A stretch of 64,000 nt of DNA, taken from assembly GCA_963565915.1 (NCBI GenBank), contig OY751491.1, positions 2,604,001-2,668,000 on the forward strand, in the 5' to 3' direction. Below the pieces are notes generated by a model that made no database searches, had not been told where the DNA came from, and saw only the letters and a list, made by a program, of their open reading frames with translations. The translations under genes were made by a program, and so were the position numbers. Shown piece after piece: positions 1 to 10,156 of this stretch (position 1 is the stretch's first letter; each line of letters begins with the position of its first letter). Source of the DNA: Entoloma clypeatum (Eukaryota > Basidiomycota > Agaricomycetes > Agaricales > Entolomataceae).

Positions 1-3000
1 AGACAACGGTGTAATATCAAAGAGAATATGTTCTGTCAGAGGCTGCAAAAGGGAAATGACAGGTAATCCATGTCTCATCGTTCTGAGGAGCACTGGTCGA
101 TTTTGTATAGCCCTGTACATGTATAAGATGTGTCCTGATTGTCGATCCCGCTATCGCACCTATGGCACAACTAAGCGGGCCAAATGGAGGGCTGGACGAC
201 AAGCGTTTGATAAAGAGCTTGTGGGATTGAGGGCTCAAGAAGATGAGAGGCGGCAACAAGCCGGAGAACGCGTACGTTCCCAACCTCTCTTTTATCATGC
301 TAATCTTTACTCTCCCTCTCTCTCTACAAGTCACTTGCGGAATCGCCTGAGGAGCTACGTCAATGGGAACTTTCCATTTTCAACGAAAAAGGCCCTCCTC
401 CCCCTCCTGCCCCTTCGCCAGCTCCTTCAACGACCGCGGACGCTCATGCTCACCTTGATTCGAAGGATGCAGATAGCCCTGTTTCGTCGATCAACAAGTC
501 AACACTGACTGTCCTCCACCCAACACATGCCCTTGACTCGCCTTATGCAAACTCCCCTTACCAGTTACCCATAGGTAAATACCTACTGGTTTGCTCACAC
601 CACTCTATGTAATCCCTGTTTGCACAGATGATGCACTCCCGGCGCGCATGTGCACAGTCTCACATTGCCACAAGATCCTCCCCGGATTCTATAGGTACAA
701 GCGCTGCGAGCAACACCGGATGCAAAATAGATACCATAGCAATTTGAAGCGACTGCGGGAGAAGGTGGGCAAGGCGGGCAGCCAGGAATATGAACAGCAA
801 GAAGAGGGCGTAGACCTTGGAGAAGGGAGTTCGAAAGAACCGTCGAACGAGACAACTGAAGTCATGGACAAGGAAAAGATGGTGCAAGGTGCTGCAGAGA
901 GTGGGACCGGAGAAAGGAAGGGGAAGGAGAAGGAAAGAGAAAAGGTACTCATGAACATCTAGCCATATCTGCGTCTTGTCTCATTGGATATACTTTTTTG
1001 CTCCAGCCGCGGAAACGCAATTTTACCTGTGCGGCGGATCAATGTCACAATCTCCTGATGCCAGGAGTGCGTTGGCGGCATTGCGAGTGTTGCAGGGCAC
1101 GCGAAAGGGTGCTCAAGAAGGAGAAGAAGGAAGTCGAGGACAACGCAGCAAAAGAAGTGGAACGTCTGAAGGAGATCGTGCGGCAGATGGAGGCCGGCAT
1201 AATCCCGACTGCGAATGCTTCTGCCGCTGTGGACCCGGATGTATCCCCTGATGTTGGGGATAGCAGCGAAGAAAAGTTTGATGAATTTGAGAACACGTTG
1301 GAAGGGGACGTCCGTGAAGAGAATGTTCAGAGTCATCAAAATGACTCTGGCGTTGCTGTGTTGGCTGCAGCACCCGACTCTGTTTTAGCATTACCTGCGA
1401 CGCCAGAAACATCCTCGGCCGGCCCAATATCTTCTGACCCTTCAAATCTCACACATACTCCCGATGCGTTCACAATTATCTCCTCCACAAGTAAAGGGCC
1501 GGGGACGTTCCAATCTGTGCTTCGCGCTAATCCAAATCTCAACCCTGTCACCCCCCAACCCACAACTCATGAACTCAAAATACCTAGCCAGCCGTCAATC
1601 CCCCCCGTCACGCCCACCTCGAATCTTTCGGCCCCTGAAGTTCCTTTGACGATAAGAGAATATAAGCCCAAAAGTAGTGCGGACGCTGCATCCGCTCGAG
1701 TGCAGAATCAGAATCCGTCGATGCACGTGTTCAAAGGGCTAACGTCACCACAAAATAAAGAGGTGTGTGTATTGCAATCCGTTTCTCGGCACTCCATCTG
1801 ATCGTCAACCCCTTCAGAAGAATAGTGGCCTCACTGGTCCATCATCTTATCATGTTTATAAAACTGGTAAAACTCCTCTCCCTCCTGTACCTCTCCCGAC
1901 AATTTCCGTCAATTCTCTACCCGCCTATCAGCCCCCAGCAAAAAGGCCACACATATCAAACGATTACTACAACCTGGGCGCGTATGGGCTGTATCCGAAG
2001 ACTTCACAAGCTGCTGGGTCGAAGTCTTTCAATACCAGTAATTTAATTGTAACCTCCCCGAGTACATCTGGCGCTCCGGTGAAACCGACGCCCACGCCGA
2101 ATTCCGGTAGCTCAGGTGCCCAAGTTGCGGGAGATGGACAGCAACCTTCCAATGAGCCGTTCCCTAACTCACCACGACCCAGGAAGTCTCGCACTCCTCA
2201 CGCAGCAGCCCCTCCCGTCAACCCAGCAACATCTACAGTGCTTTATCCCTACTCGTCTCCCTACTCGTCTGTCCATCCATATTCTTACTATTTGCCCTCT
2301 CCCTATGGCATGGGCTCATATGGTATGCCAGCAGCCCTCACACCCATGGCTACACCATCACCAACGCAATCACCATATCATTACCCATATTCAGCCTACG
2401 GGTATACACACACACCATACACAGCAGCATCCCCTTATGGCTATCTACCACCTCGGTATCCTGTGGACTCATACGGGCAGCAGCCCCCGTCGTTGCATGG
2501 CAATCCCCACCTTGCTCCGCCTACTTACTCTCCACATTATGGCTACGCTAAGGATGTCTTGTCCCCACTGTTTTACCGTCCTCCCCAGTCAGGGCCAGTC
2601 GTATCCGCCGAGGTTCGTATGCTTTGCCGCTCTCCAAGATCATCCACCAATCTTTCCATGACTAGGTACTGCCACAGAAAAGGAAGCGAGATGAGGAGAA
2701 TACCGCGGCTGCCAATGTCGCAGAGCCACCTCAGCCCACGGGAGCTACCCCCGCTCCATCAGCCCCAGAACCTGTCACCAGTACGGCACAGGTGCCCGCT
2801 AGCATCGTTGTGGATGTTGAGGTCAGCACAGTTATAAGTTCACCAGAGAAGGCAAACGAAGGAGGAGAGCAACAACCTACCCAAAGCGACTCATCCACTG
2901 TACGTTCTTGTTTCCTTCGTCTGTCGACATGATGCAACGTTTTGAGTATAGCGCCATTGCGGAAACAAAACATGTCGCCGCTTGATTCCTGGGGACATAG

Positions 3001-3173
3001 TTGGCACCCTGTGTGAAAAATGCCGAACCCGCATGAAGAAACATCAAGCGAAGGCGAGGCATCGGCTCAAGCTCGAGCCACGGAAATCCATCCTAGGTGG
3101 CGGCATGCGTGCAGGATCCACTGGTGTTGCGCAGAAGGGCGAAATGGTAGAGGTCGCCAGCGCTGAGGTGTGA
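1..3173 (+). CDS. Multi-module Cys-cluster (putative zinc-binding) protein, 5' partial
   Basis: I do not recognise this gene. The open frame runs off the left edge. Inferred exons are <1-62, 111-271, 331-574, 628-944, 1007-1762, 1818-2612, 2678-2899 and 2952-3173, giving about 925 visible residues. Four modules share the spacing C-x4-C-x12-C-x2-[C/H], followed at once by Arg and a basic, helix-prone stretch. They lie near visible residues 10-30, 164-186 (fourth ligand His), 269-291 and 855-878. The last three carry a Pro-Gly pair inside the 12-residue loop. Between modules 3 and 4 is a long disordered region rich in Pro, Ser and Tyr with many Ser-Pro-Tyr and Tyr-Gly pairs, then a KRKR patch. 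The intron at 63-110 interrupts module 1 and restores its spacing exactly when removed. Exon 7 could instead begin at 2666, adding four codons. Metal and nucleic-acid binding are inferences from the ligand pattern and basic flanks only. Confidence 0.65.
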
Positions 3174-3767
3174 TATAGTCTGCGGTATGATTGGTTGTAT
3201 TCTAGCGCTGGGTTTTCGTTCAAGTATCAGTTATACCCTTATCGTATTATGGTGATTCTAGTCATTTATTTTCCAAAACCTACCCACGTGCTAATCGATC
3301 CCCTCAGGCATGAATTCAATTGGATCCATACTCGGCGTGTTTTCTAGGTTCTCTCCATGGTAGGGAGTGTGTCTAATTCGATGGACAGAACTGAGCACGC
3401 TCTGACAGCAAGAACGCTGTAAGTACTTCGCATCGCATGGTACAGTAAATGCCATGATAAGCATGGTTCTGCGCGCTAGTTGCCACATGTCTCCGTCACG
3501 AAACATGCATCCCATTTCATCTAGGCCACTTCGCACTTTGGCAGTTTAGCCCTTGCAAGGATCAGGACATGATACATCAATATGGCCGTCCGACAACAAG
3601 TGATATTGAACACGATGCGCTAAAGCAATGGCTGCGGCTAAAACAGCGTTCAAACCTGTCGATGGCCTCGATTGCCTGTAGGACCTTGGAGGTTCACAAT
3701 GGTGCGGCTGAAGACATTTGCTACTTGGGAGTTCCTGGCGGGGGGCAAAATATCACCGACTTAAGCA
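3174..3767. other. Intergenic stretch, no supported gene
   Basis: This stretch lies between the Cys-module gene and a tRNA-Pro gene read from the opposite strand. Only short unsupported frames occur and I see no conserved protein signal. It probably holds the 3' UTR of the upstream gene. Confidence 0.5.
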
Positions 3768-3873
3768 GGGCTCAACCGGGAATTGAACCCGGGACCACCT
3801 GCAATTGGAACCCTATAACTGAGGGCGGGGAGTTATACCCGAAGCAGGTATCATGCTACTAGACCATTGAGCC
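3768..3873 (-). tRNA. tRNA-Pro(CGG) with a 34-nt intron
   Basis: The minus strand folds as a tRNA. The acceptor stem is GGCTCAA/TTGAGCC, the D-arm is GTCTAGTAGCATGAT, and the T-arm has the TTCAATT loop flanked by CCGGG/CCCGG. The anticodon stem CCTGC/GCAGG encloses TTCGGG, and an intron of about 34 nt follows position 37. The anticodon CGG reads the proline codon CCG. The mature part is identical to the second copy at 11362-11462, but the intron differs in length and sequence. Confidence 0.93.
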
Positions 3874-3945
3874 TCCAAGGGATTCAATGTCATGCTGCAA
3901 CCCCTTTGAGCGCTCCTGATCAAAAGAAAGACGCACAATCTTTCC

Positions 3946-3963
3946 AAAAAAAAAAAAAAAAAA
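3946..3963 (+). repeat. Homopolymer A run (18 nt)
   Basis: An uninterrupted run of 18 A residues lies about 75 bp upstream of the tRNA-Pro gene at 3768-3873. It could be a simple repeat or the tail of a severely 5'-truncated retrocopy. The bases before it do not match the 3' end of the LINE at 7379. Confidence 0.6.
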
Positions 3964-4359
3964 GACGGCCGTCAACGCTCTGTATGATGGAAATTCTGCC
4001 CAAGACCTTGAAAACGGGGCTCTGACACCACTGGCAGTAGGACGCCACGTTCCGGGTATATTTTATTGAGATCCTCAGGATAACCATTAATAATGGACAA
4101 GATGCACCACTTCAAACTGAATTGCATGAATTCCTTTCTAGATCTGATCATATTGTGAAAGTTCTTGCATTGCAAGCCTCGCCGCCTCTCTTTGATTGAG
4201 GTCACTATCATTTCCTTCCCGGCTTCGTTCGAATAATGGTGGAGCCTCTTACACAGGCGATGAATACTGCACTGTTCCCTCGGACAACACCGAGATCTGA
4301 TAAACTGTCTGGTGAACCGACCCCTGGTCTTCAGATGCCTCAGACTGTGGATAGTCAGA

Positions 4360-5430
4360 TACAACCCCTTCGTGTGTTGCCTCAGGCTGCTCTTTTTGGT
4401 CGGCCGGCGGGTTGTGCATCGTGGGGACTGCTATTTTGTTAGTTTCCATGAAACCCTCGTACCGAGCAAACCATCGGTGACGAAGGATGACTCGGCGGAG
4501 ACTATAAAACACTCTGAATCTCAGCAAACATCGAGCATGCACGTTGCGGCCGTATTCTCTTCCTATCATCTGAAAGGATGCTGCTTCAGTCGACTTTCGC
4601 CACGTCACTAATTGTAGCATGGGTCAGGCCCTCGGCTTCATGAAGAGCATCTTTATGACCTCTCACAGGATGGCTGGAGTGGTTATGTCTTTTTTTCCCA
4701 CTGGGTCTTCATTTTGGCAATACTTATTGTCGTCGCTGGGCGAGTGGCCGCCATTTCCTCCCATGCGCAGCAGGGGACGTCGACGACTCGAAATAAAGCC
4801 GGGAATATTTTCGCCATCATCTTGAACTCTCTGAGCAGCTCCAATTTCTTGCAACGATCACGTTCATGGTGGCAGTTGTGACGATGATATTCCAAACTTT
4901 CGATTCGGTCGTATACCCCACTATGCAGTATCGGCAGTGATTGTTTTCTGGGAAGTTTCGGTGGCACTTCGAAACCTCATGTTCATAAGTGGGAGGGTTC
5001 GCACTTTGTGGGGGTTGGTGGGACGTACCGAGAATCCCCTGTACTCGATTACTCCGATTATCTTTTTATTCCACTTTATTTTGCAAAATGCCATTGACAA
5101 AAAGCGCTTTCGGGCTATCCTCGTGCATCGCGCCTCAGGCCTCAAGCTCGATTTTCATGTCGCGAAGCCAAGGAAATGGGCGACAAGTCACTTCGACAAT
5201 CTCACTTCCTCCGGACAAAGGTACAGAGCTCCGTTTACCAATTGATAACTACATGTTGCATATCCCAGCAGTCTCACGCGATCGGAGCACCTCAAAACCA
5301 GTAACCGAATCAGACAAATGGAATGGGCAGCTCATCAACCACTTTCAAGGGCTCGCGATAAACCCCATCCAACCAATTCCAACGATTCTCAATTCATCAC
5401 TCCTCTTGTATCAAAGTTAGAGGCGCAATT
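4360..5430 (+). other. Possible multi-pass membrane protein gene, exons unresolved, may be decayed
   Basis: Several hydrophobic stretches read on the plus strand look like membrane helices. One contains GLCIVGTAILLVSM near 4405-4450. One contains FATSLIVAW near 4590-4620. One contains HWVFILAILIVVAGRV near 4695-4745, and one contains AVSAVIVFWEVSVAL near 4925-4970. A good intron at about 4622-4669 (gtcagg to ctcacag) joins the second and third. A Ser/Thr-rich tail follows near 5090-5220. I could not join all segments in one frame, so the gene may have further introns, sequence errors or inactivating changes. I recognise no family. Minus-strand frames here show no better candidate. Confidence 0.4.
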
Positions 5431-5503
5431 GACGGGAATGCTGGAATGCCTGGTACATGCCTGGTCCAGAAGGGAAAAAATGCCTCCTGAGTTGCATTAT
5501 GGA

Positions 5504-7168
5504 TTATTCTGGATCGCTTCCATCAAGGCCTTCATCGCTAGCCCCCTCAGCAAGCTTCTTTCGCTCGTTCCGTCGGGCTCCCTTTCCTAATCTCCACCGC
5601 TCATTAATCACATTCACGGGATCCAACCGATTCCGCTGAAGCAAAGGGACATATTTGACGGTTCTCTTGTAATTACCACCGCCCAAGGGAATCGAATATT
5701 TAGAAATTGTGGAGGGTTCTCCTGGAATTGGGAGGCCGCGGGTCTGCTCCGGGGGTGGTTTGTGGAAACGGGACGCAGCGGCAAGGAAGTACTCGTTCAG
5801 GGTGGTATAGACTTGAGACCTCGAGTAAATTGCATGGAGTTGTTGATAGAGTTCATGTTTGTTCTCTTCCAAGTCTGGGCGTTCATATGAGGTTGTGCGC
5901 CAGTCCAACTCATCAGCAGGATATCCACAGTCCCACAAAACCAACGGTAACGCGTCAGCCATCTGATACTCAGGTTTACAATCAACAACTTCGAGTTCGG
6001 CGGAATGGTCGTTGCAGGTGGCATGAACCTTGTTCTGCGAGCCCTGTACATTCATCAAGGCAGAAACCACAGATGGGTCTTCGACTCCAGACCCAACCAT
6101 AAACAGGACCGCCATGATGTGTCGCACCTGGTGATAGAGGAATGCACTGCCGACGAGGTTGAAAACATACATGCCCTGTCCATTCTGATCAACAGATAGA
6201 GTGTCAATGTCGGCACGGGTGACCACCCTTTTGAAGATGGTGATCTGCTTCCCAGGATCAACCTTGCAAAGGTTTCTGAAATCATGTTCACCAATAAGGT
6301 GGGATGCAGCAGTGCGCATGCGGTCGATTTCAAGACGAGGACCAGGTACCCGCTCGGATGAGAAAAAATATTTATAATGTCGATATGTGCAGGAGAAGCG
6401 GGCTGAAAAGTCGGGTACAACGGGTGACCAGGCAAGGATTCGAATTGTAGGAGGGAGTAGACGGTTCAGCATGGCGATGTAATCAAGTTCAGAGTTTGGT
6501 CCATTTGTAGCCAGATGAGATTTTTGGGTGCTCATGCTGGTCTGCACGACATCCAGATCGTCCTCATCGAAAGCGAACTCAAGTCCAGGAAGTCCAGCAA
6601 TCGGATGGGTTTCTTCCTCGGTTTCCGTCGGCTTGATTTCATCTTGATGGGCTGAAGACAACCCAGAACCTGCCTCTGTTCTCGCTCCATCCGACTTCAG
6701 ATGATCACTGCTTTCAAGAGCGCTCCTGACCCACAAAGAAATGACCTGTCCAGCAGCGCTCACTCCTCGATCTGTCCGGCCACATTTCTCCCATCCACAC
6801 CCCTCGAAACCTGCGTCGGGATCGATAAGTCTAGCTTTTGCGAATGCTTCGAACAGCACCCCCTCGACAGTCGGAAGGGTGGTTTTCATGTTTTGAAAAG
6901 CGAGCCCTCCGTATTCCCAACCAGAATAGCAAAATTTTAAGGCAATTTTTCGGGTGGGATATTTTGCGAAGTGAAAATCTTTGAGAGGTCGAAGGTTCCG
7001 CGAAGCAGGTCGCTGCCCTCTGACCGCATTGTCCAACTTCGTCAAACGGGCAATAAGGTCTTCTCGAGACCAGTTATCATACTTTGAGGGAGGTAAAGAA
7101 GATGACATTACGTGTCGATGACTGGGTGGACTTGAGCGAGCGCACCTGGTAAGAACTCCAAGAGTCAT
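5504..7168 (-). CDS. PUS3: tRNA pseudouridine(38/39) synthase, PUS3/DEG1 type
   Basis: This is an intronless gene of 554 codons and a member of the TruA family. Such enzymes isomerise uridine to pseudouridine in the anticodon arm, at positions 38 and 39 in the Deg1/Pus3 branch. The signature GRTDRGVSA is present with the catalytic Asp at about residue 133. Upstream is the KIALKFCYSGWEYGG strand typical of the N-terminal subdomain. Downstream the family blocks FSARFSCTYRHYKYFF and HDFRNLCKVD and a YHQVRHIMAVL helix follow in order. The first 20 residues are not conserved-looking, so the Met at 7108 (MSSSLPPSKYDNWS) is an equally good start. Length suits the family (yeast about 440, human about 480) with extra residues in an acidic insert near residues 160-200. 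Its 5' flank is only about 210 bp before the LINE tail. Confidence 0.93.
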   Translation of the reverse strand: MTLGVLTRCARSSPPSHRHVMSSSLPPSKYDNWSREDLIARLTKLDNAVRGQRPASRNLRPLKDFHFAKYPTRKIALKFCYSGWEYGGLAFQNMKTTLPTVEGVLFEAFAKARLIDPDAGFEGCGWEKCGRTDRGVSAAGQVISLWVRSALESSDHLKSDGARTEAGSGLSSAHQDEIKPTETEEETHPIAGLPGLEFAFDEDDLDVVQTSMSTQKSHLATNGPNSELDYIAMLNRLLPPTIRILAWSPVVPDFSARFSCTYRHYKYFFSSERVPGPRLEIDRMRTAASHLIGEHDFRNLCKVDPGKQITIFKRVVTRADIDTLSVDQNGQGMYVFNLVGSAFLYHQVRHIMAVLFMVGSGVEDPSVVSALMNVQGSQNKVHATCNDHSAELEVVDCKPEYQMADALPLVLWDCGYPADELDWRTTSYERPDLEENKHELYQQLHAIYSRSQVYTTLNEYFLAAASRFHKPPPEQTRGLPIPGEPSTISKYSIPLGGGNYKRTVKYVPLLQRNRLDPVNVINERWRLGKGARRNERKKLAEGASDEGLDGSDPE

Positions 7169-7374
7169 GGAGAAACTTCCATGAGGCTTGAAGACCCCGG
7201 ACGCTCCCCCATCAGTCGAACTTCCAGATTTTTGGTCTCAAATCCCCAAAAAGTGAAAAAATCGCGCTTTCGGATCAATTCTCAATTTTGGTCAATCCTT
7301 GGACAAGGCTTTGTAAAATCATTGCCAAACTTGGACAAGGAAATGGCCGTTTTTTGCCCAAAAATCGGCCGAAC

Positions 7375-7378
<4 letters not shown>

Positions 7379-7410
<32 letters not shown>

Positions 7411-7705
7411 CTCAATTTATATTCCGGCGCCCGATCGCAGTCCGGTCTTGTACACTAAGTTACAAATTTAACAAGAACTACATACGAGAGTATTGGGGAG
7501 TAATGCCCTGTGGTCACGGCACATGTGCGGAGAGAGAGATATAAGTATCTGAGAGTGGGGTCCGCCCATGGATCAAGTCCACCAGAACAGACCCCGTATA
7601 TAAACTACATACGCCCGTAGGCAGAGACCGTAGTAACTAAAGAGACCGTGAAAGGAAGAAAACATAACACTGAAGCTCACCCGATAAGTTAGGGTGGGGG
7701 AAAGG
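7379..7705 (-). mobile_element. LINE 3' untranslated region with poly(A) tail
   Basis: On the minus strand this segment follows the LINE coding fragment once the inserted LTR element is removed. It carries a stop codon shortly after the join and about 300 bp of non-coding sequence. It ends in a run of about 27 A residues, seen as T on the plus strand at 7379-7405. A terminal poly(A) is the mark of target-primed insertion. No target-site duplication could be picked out by eye. Confidence 0.75.
7701..7705 (+). repeat. Target-site duplication AAAGG, left copy
   Basis: The five bases AAAGG stand directly before the 5' LTR and recur at 10157-10161 directly after the 3' LTR. This is the expected size for an LTR-retroelement integration. 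Confidence 0.9.
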
Positions 7706-8163
7706 TGTTATGGATTCGCTATCCATGGCATTGATCGCTCGGACAAGATACAAGACATAGAGGCCTTATCTGATTAATGGCCAGTTTCATCTTATCTATT
7801 GGTTTCATGCTTACTATTCACTTTTACATCATTCGGGCCCCGGCCTCCGCTTACTCACTACAGTATGGTCATCGTTACCATATCTAGATGGTTACTCTCA
7901 CACATCCTTGACATCGTGTTACTTATTGGACTATACTTAGATACTCTGACTCACGCCGCAGCAGTTACCATAGACACCTACTCCGGGTCCGCTTCTGGAG
8001 TCAGACCGGAACCGCTCTAGAGTCATCTAGATGACTCGACCTTCTAGTATATATAGGGTACATACATTGCATGTATTCCCCAGATCTAGCAATCACCTTG
8101 GTATCCGCCTTTGCTACTTAAGCCTCTCTGCCTAAGCATTGCATGGGTTTGTCAACCATAACA
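7706..8163 (+). repeat. 5' long terminal repeat
   Basis: This 458-bp repeat has the inverted ends TGTTATGG and CCATAACA. A TATA-like stretch, AGTATATATAGGG, lies near 8048 and is the likely U3 promoter. A 73-codon frame within it is present unchanged in the other LTR. I treat that frame as non-coding. Confidence 0.92.
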
Positions 8164-8321
8164 TATTGCTAGATCTCACCAGGCTTACTCGGAGAGGAAC
8201 GAGCTACCTACCGAGGTCAAGAACGCACGCACAACGCTCAGCCCTTGGATGACCTTTCCAGGGCAAGACGACTCAAGCTCGACGCTTGGAGTCAGGGCCA
8301 GCAACGACCAGCTGGACGAAG

Positions 8322-8486
8322 GGAACCTTGAGCACATTGCTCGGTTCAGGAACGGACTACCCTGTGCAGGTCATCGACGACTGCAGGAAGGAACCTGGAG
8401 CGCGTTGCTCGGTTCAGGAATGGATTACCCTGTGGAGGTCATCAATGACAGCAGGAAGGGACCTGGAGCCATTGCTCGGTTCAGAA
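8322..8486 (+). repeat. Tandem repeat, about 69-bp unit, 2.4 copies
   Basis: Each unit contains GGAACCT, GCTCGGTTCAGGAA, a diverged ACCCTGTG box and GTCATC. The third unit is truncated. The repeat lies inside the LTR element and may serve packaging or simply be replication slippage. Confidence 0.75.
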
Positions 8487-8579
8487 GACTCACACTCCTC
8501 ATCGCTATTGCTCACGACGAGCTACCACCTCTTGTCAACATCTGCCGAAGCTCTATGCTACTAGGAGCGCATCAAAGAA

Positions 8580-8795
8580 GCTGCACAGCCACCGATTACC
8601 TCAGCTGCACAGCCACAGAAGAGCATCAGTGCACAGCCACAAGAAGCACATCAGTGCACAGCCACATCTTGGCATCAGTGCACAGCCACACATCGACATC
8701 ATCGCACAGCCACAAGAAGTATATCATCGCACAGCCACAGAGCTGCATCATTGGACACAGCCACATATCGACATCATCGCACAGCCACATGATTG
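8580..8795 (+). repeat. Array of about nine CACAGCCAC motifs
   Basis: The nonamer CACAGCCAC recurs about nine times at intervals of roughly 20-30 bp. It is usually followed by an AAGAAG or CATCGACATC variant. In translation it gives His/Ser/Thr-rich low-complexity text in several frames, so it is not taken as coding. Confidence 0.8.
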
Positions 8796-8894
8796 GGAAG
8801 CTACACTGCCACAACATACGGAGAGAATCATTCCCACACTGGGAGACACCATCAAACACATCAGGAGCTTATCATGGCTCATCGGAGACACACA

Positions 8895-9205
8895 TCAGGG
8901 TCCATCACTATTGGACGGCGCATTGTTTTCCTTGGGAACCATGTCAGGCTCAGGGAGCATTGGTCCAGGATTGTCATATAAGGCGCAAGACACATCAGCA
9001 AGTAAGGCGCTTGGCGCATTGCATCATCACATCAGCAACGAATCACAGACGCAACAGCACATCACACTATCACATCACACATCAGAGTCCATCAGTATTG
9101 GACGGCATATCATTTTCTCTTGGAGGCCATGTCAGGCTCAGGAAGCATTGGTCCAAGACACATCAGCAAGTAAGGCGCTTGGCGCATTGCACCATCACAT
9201 CAGAG
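8895..9205 (+). repeat. Diverged direct duplication, about 186 bp apart
   Basis: The block from 8895 to about 9035 is repeated with substitutions at 9082-9205. Shared words include ATTGGACGGC, GTCAGGCTCAGG, GCATTGGTCCA and ACATCAGCAAGTAAGGCGCT. This is a third level of internal repetition in the same element. Confidence 0.75.
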
Positions 9206-9324
9206 ATTGGTAAGCAGGACACACCACAAGTCACAACAGTGCAAAACACAGAATTTTTTTTCGCTCCAACGGAGCCTTTGGATCTCTTCGGGACTCTCAA
9301 CACCTGGGGGAGATGTATATTTGT

Positions 9325-9354
9325 CGGGACGCCAAATCTTGAGAAGGGGGTAGA
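9325..9354 (+). repeat. Internal copy of the polypurine-tract region
   Basis: The words CGGGACG and TTGAGAAGGGGGTA appear here and again just before the 3' LTR at about 9670-9697. This suggests an internal duplication or an earlier element end captured inside the present one. The stretch after it (9355-9650) is an A/G-rich repeat built on GATGGAGTTGGA-like words. Confidence 0.6.
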
Positions 9355-9698
9355 GGATGGGAGAACCAACGAAGGAGAGGAACGACAGAGTTGGAAGATG
9401 AAGACGACAATGGTCGAAGATGGAGGATGAAGAGGAACAACGACAGAGTTGGACGATGGAATCAAGCAATGGAGTTGGATGATGGAGTCGGACGACGATG
9501 GAGATTGGAGGATGAAGACAAACAACGAGAGCATGGGAGGAGGAAGATGAACAACAATGGAGAGACACTACGGAGTTGGAAGAAGAAATCGACGAACGAT
9601 CTCAAGCGCAATTTTTGAAAACCTTGGTTGCAAAATGGTACATCAAGATTGTTTTTTCAAGATTGTTTTCGGGACGAAAACCTTTGAGAAGGGGGTAA

Positions 9699-10156
9699 TG
9701 TTATGGATTCGCTATCCATGGCATTGATCGCTCGGACAAGATACAAGACATAGAGGCCTTATCTGATTAATGGCCAGTTTCATCTTATCTATTGGTTTCA
9801 TGCTTACTATTCACTTTTACATCATTCGGGCCCCGGCCTCCGCTTACTCACTACAGTATGGTCATCGTTACCATATCTAGATGGTTACTCTCACACATCC
9901 TTGACATCGTGTTACTTATTGGACTATACTTAGATACTCTGACTCACGCCGCAGCAGTTACCATAGACACCTACTCCGGGTCCGCTTCTGGAGTCAGACC
10001 GGAACCGCTCTAGAGTCATCTAGATGACTCGACCTTCTAGTATATATAGGGTACATACATTGCATGTATTCCCCAGATCTAGCAATCACCTTGGTATCCG
10101 CCTTTGCTACTTAAGCCTCTCTGCCTAAGCATTGCATGGGTTTGTCAACCATAACA
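9699..10156 (+). repeat. 3' long terminal repeat
   Basis: This is the second 458-bp copy. By eye it is identical to 7706-8163. It is followed at once by the right AAAGG target duplication at 10157-10161. Confidence 0.92.

Larger units (their letters stand above)
7706..10156. mobile_element. Non-autonomous LTR retroelement, 2451 bp, inserted in a LINE
   Basis: Two apparently identical 458-bp direct repeats flank 1.5 kb of internal sequence. They start with TGTTATGG, end with CCATAACA and are bounded by the AAAGG duplication. No gag, protease, reverse transcriptase, RNase H or integrase frame exists inside, so the element must be mobilised in trans (TRIM/LARD-like). A polypurine tract (GAGAAGGGGGTAA) lies directly before the 3' LTR. 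No obvious tRNA primer-binding site starting with TGG follows the 5' LTR. The internal region is largely nested tandem repeats. LTR identity implies a recent insertion. It is placed inside the antisense LINE fragment, so it is the younger of the two events. Confidence 0.9.

Noticed and set aside
3946..3963. The A run near the first tRNA-Pro as the tail of the same LINE family seen at 7379.
   Set aside because: The bases directly before the two A runs do not match.
7799..8020. A 73-codon frame present identically in both LTRs.
   Set aside because: It overlaps the LTR promoter area, has no motif, and its identity is explained by the LTR duplication.
8580..8795. A CRISPR-like array formed by the CACAGCCAC words.
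   Set aside because: Spacing is irregular, spacers are themselves repetitive, and the host is a eukaryote; it is a tandem repeat within an LTR element.
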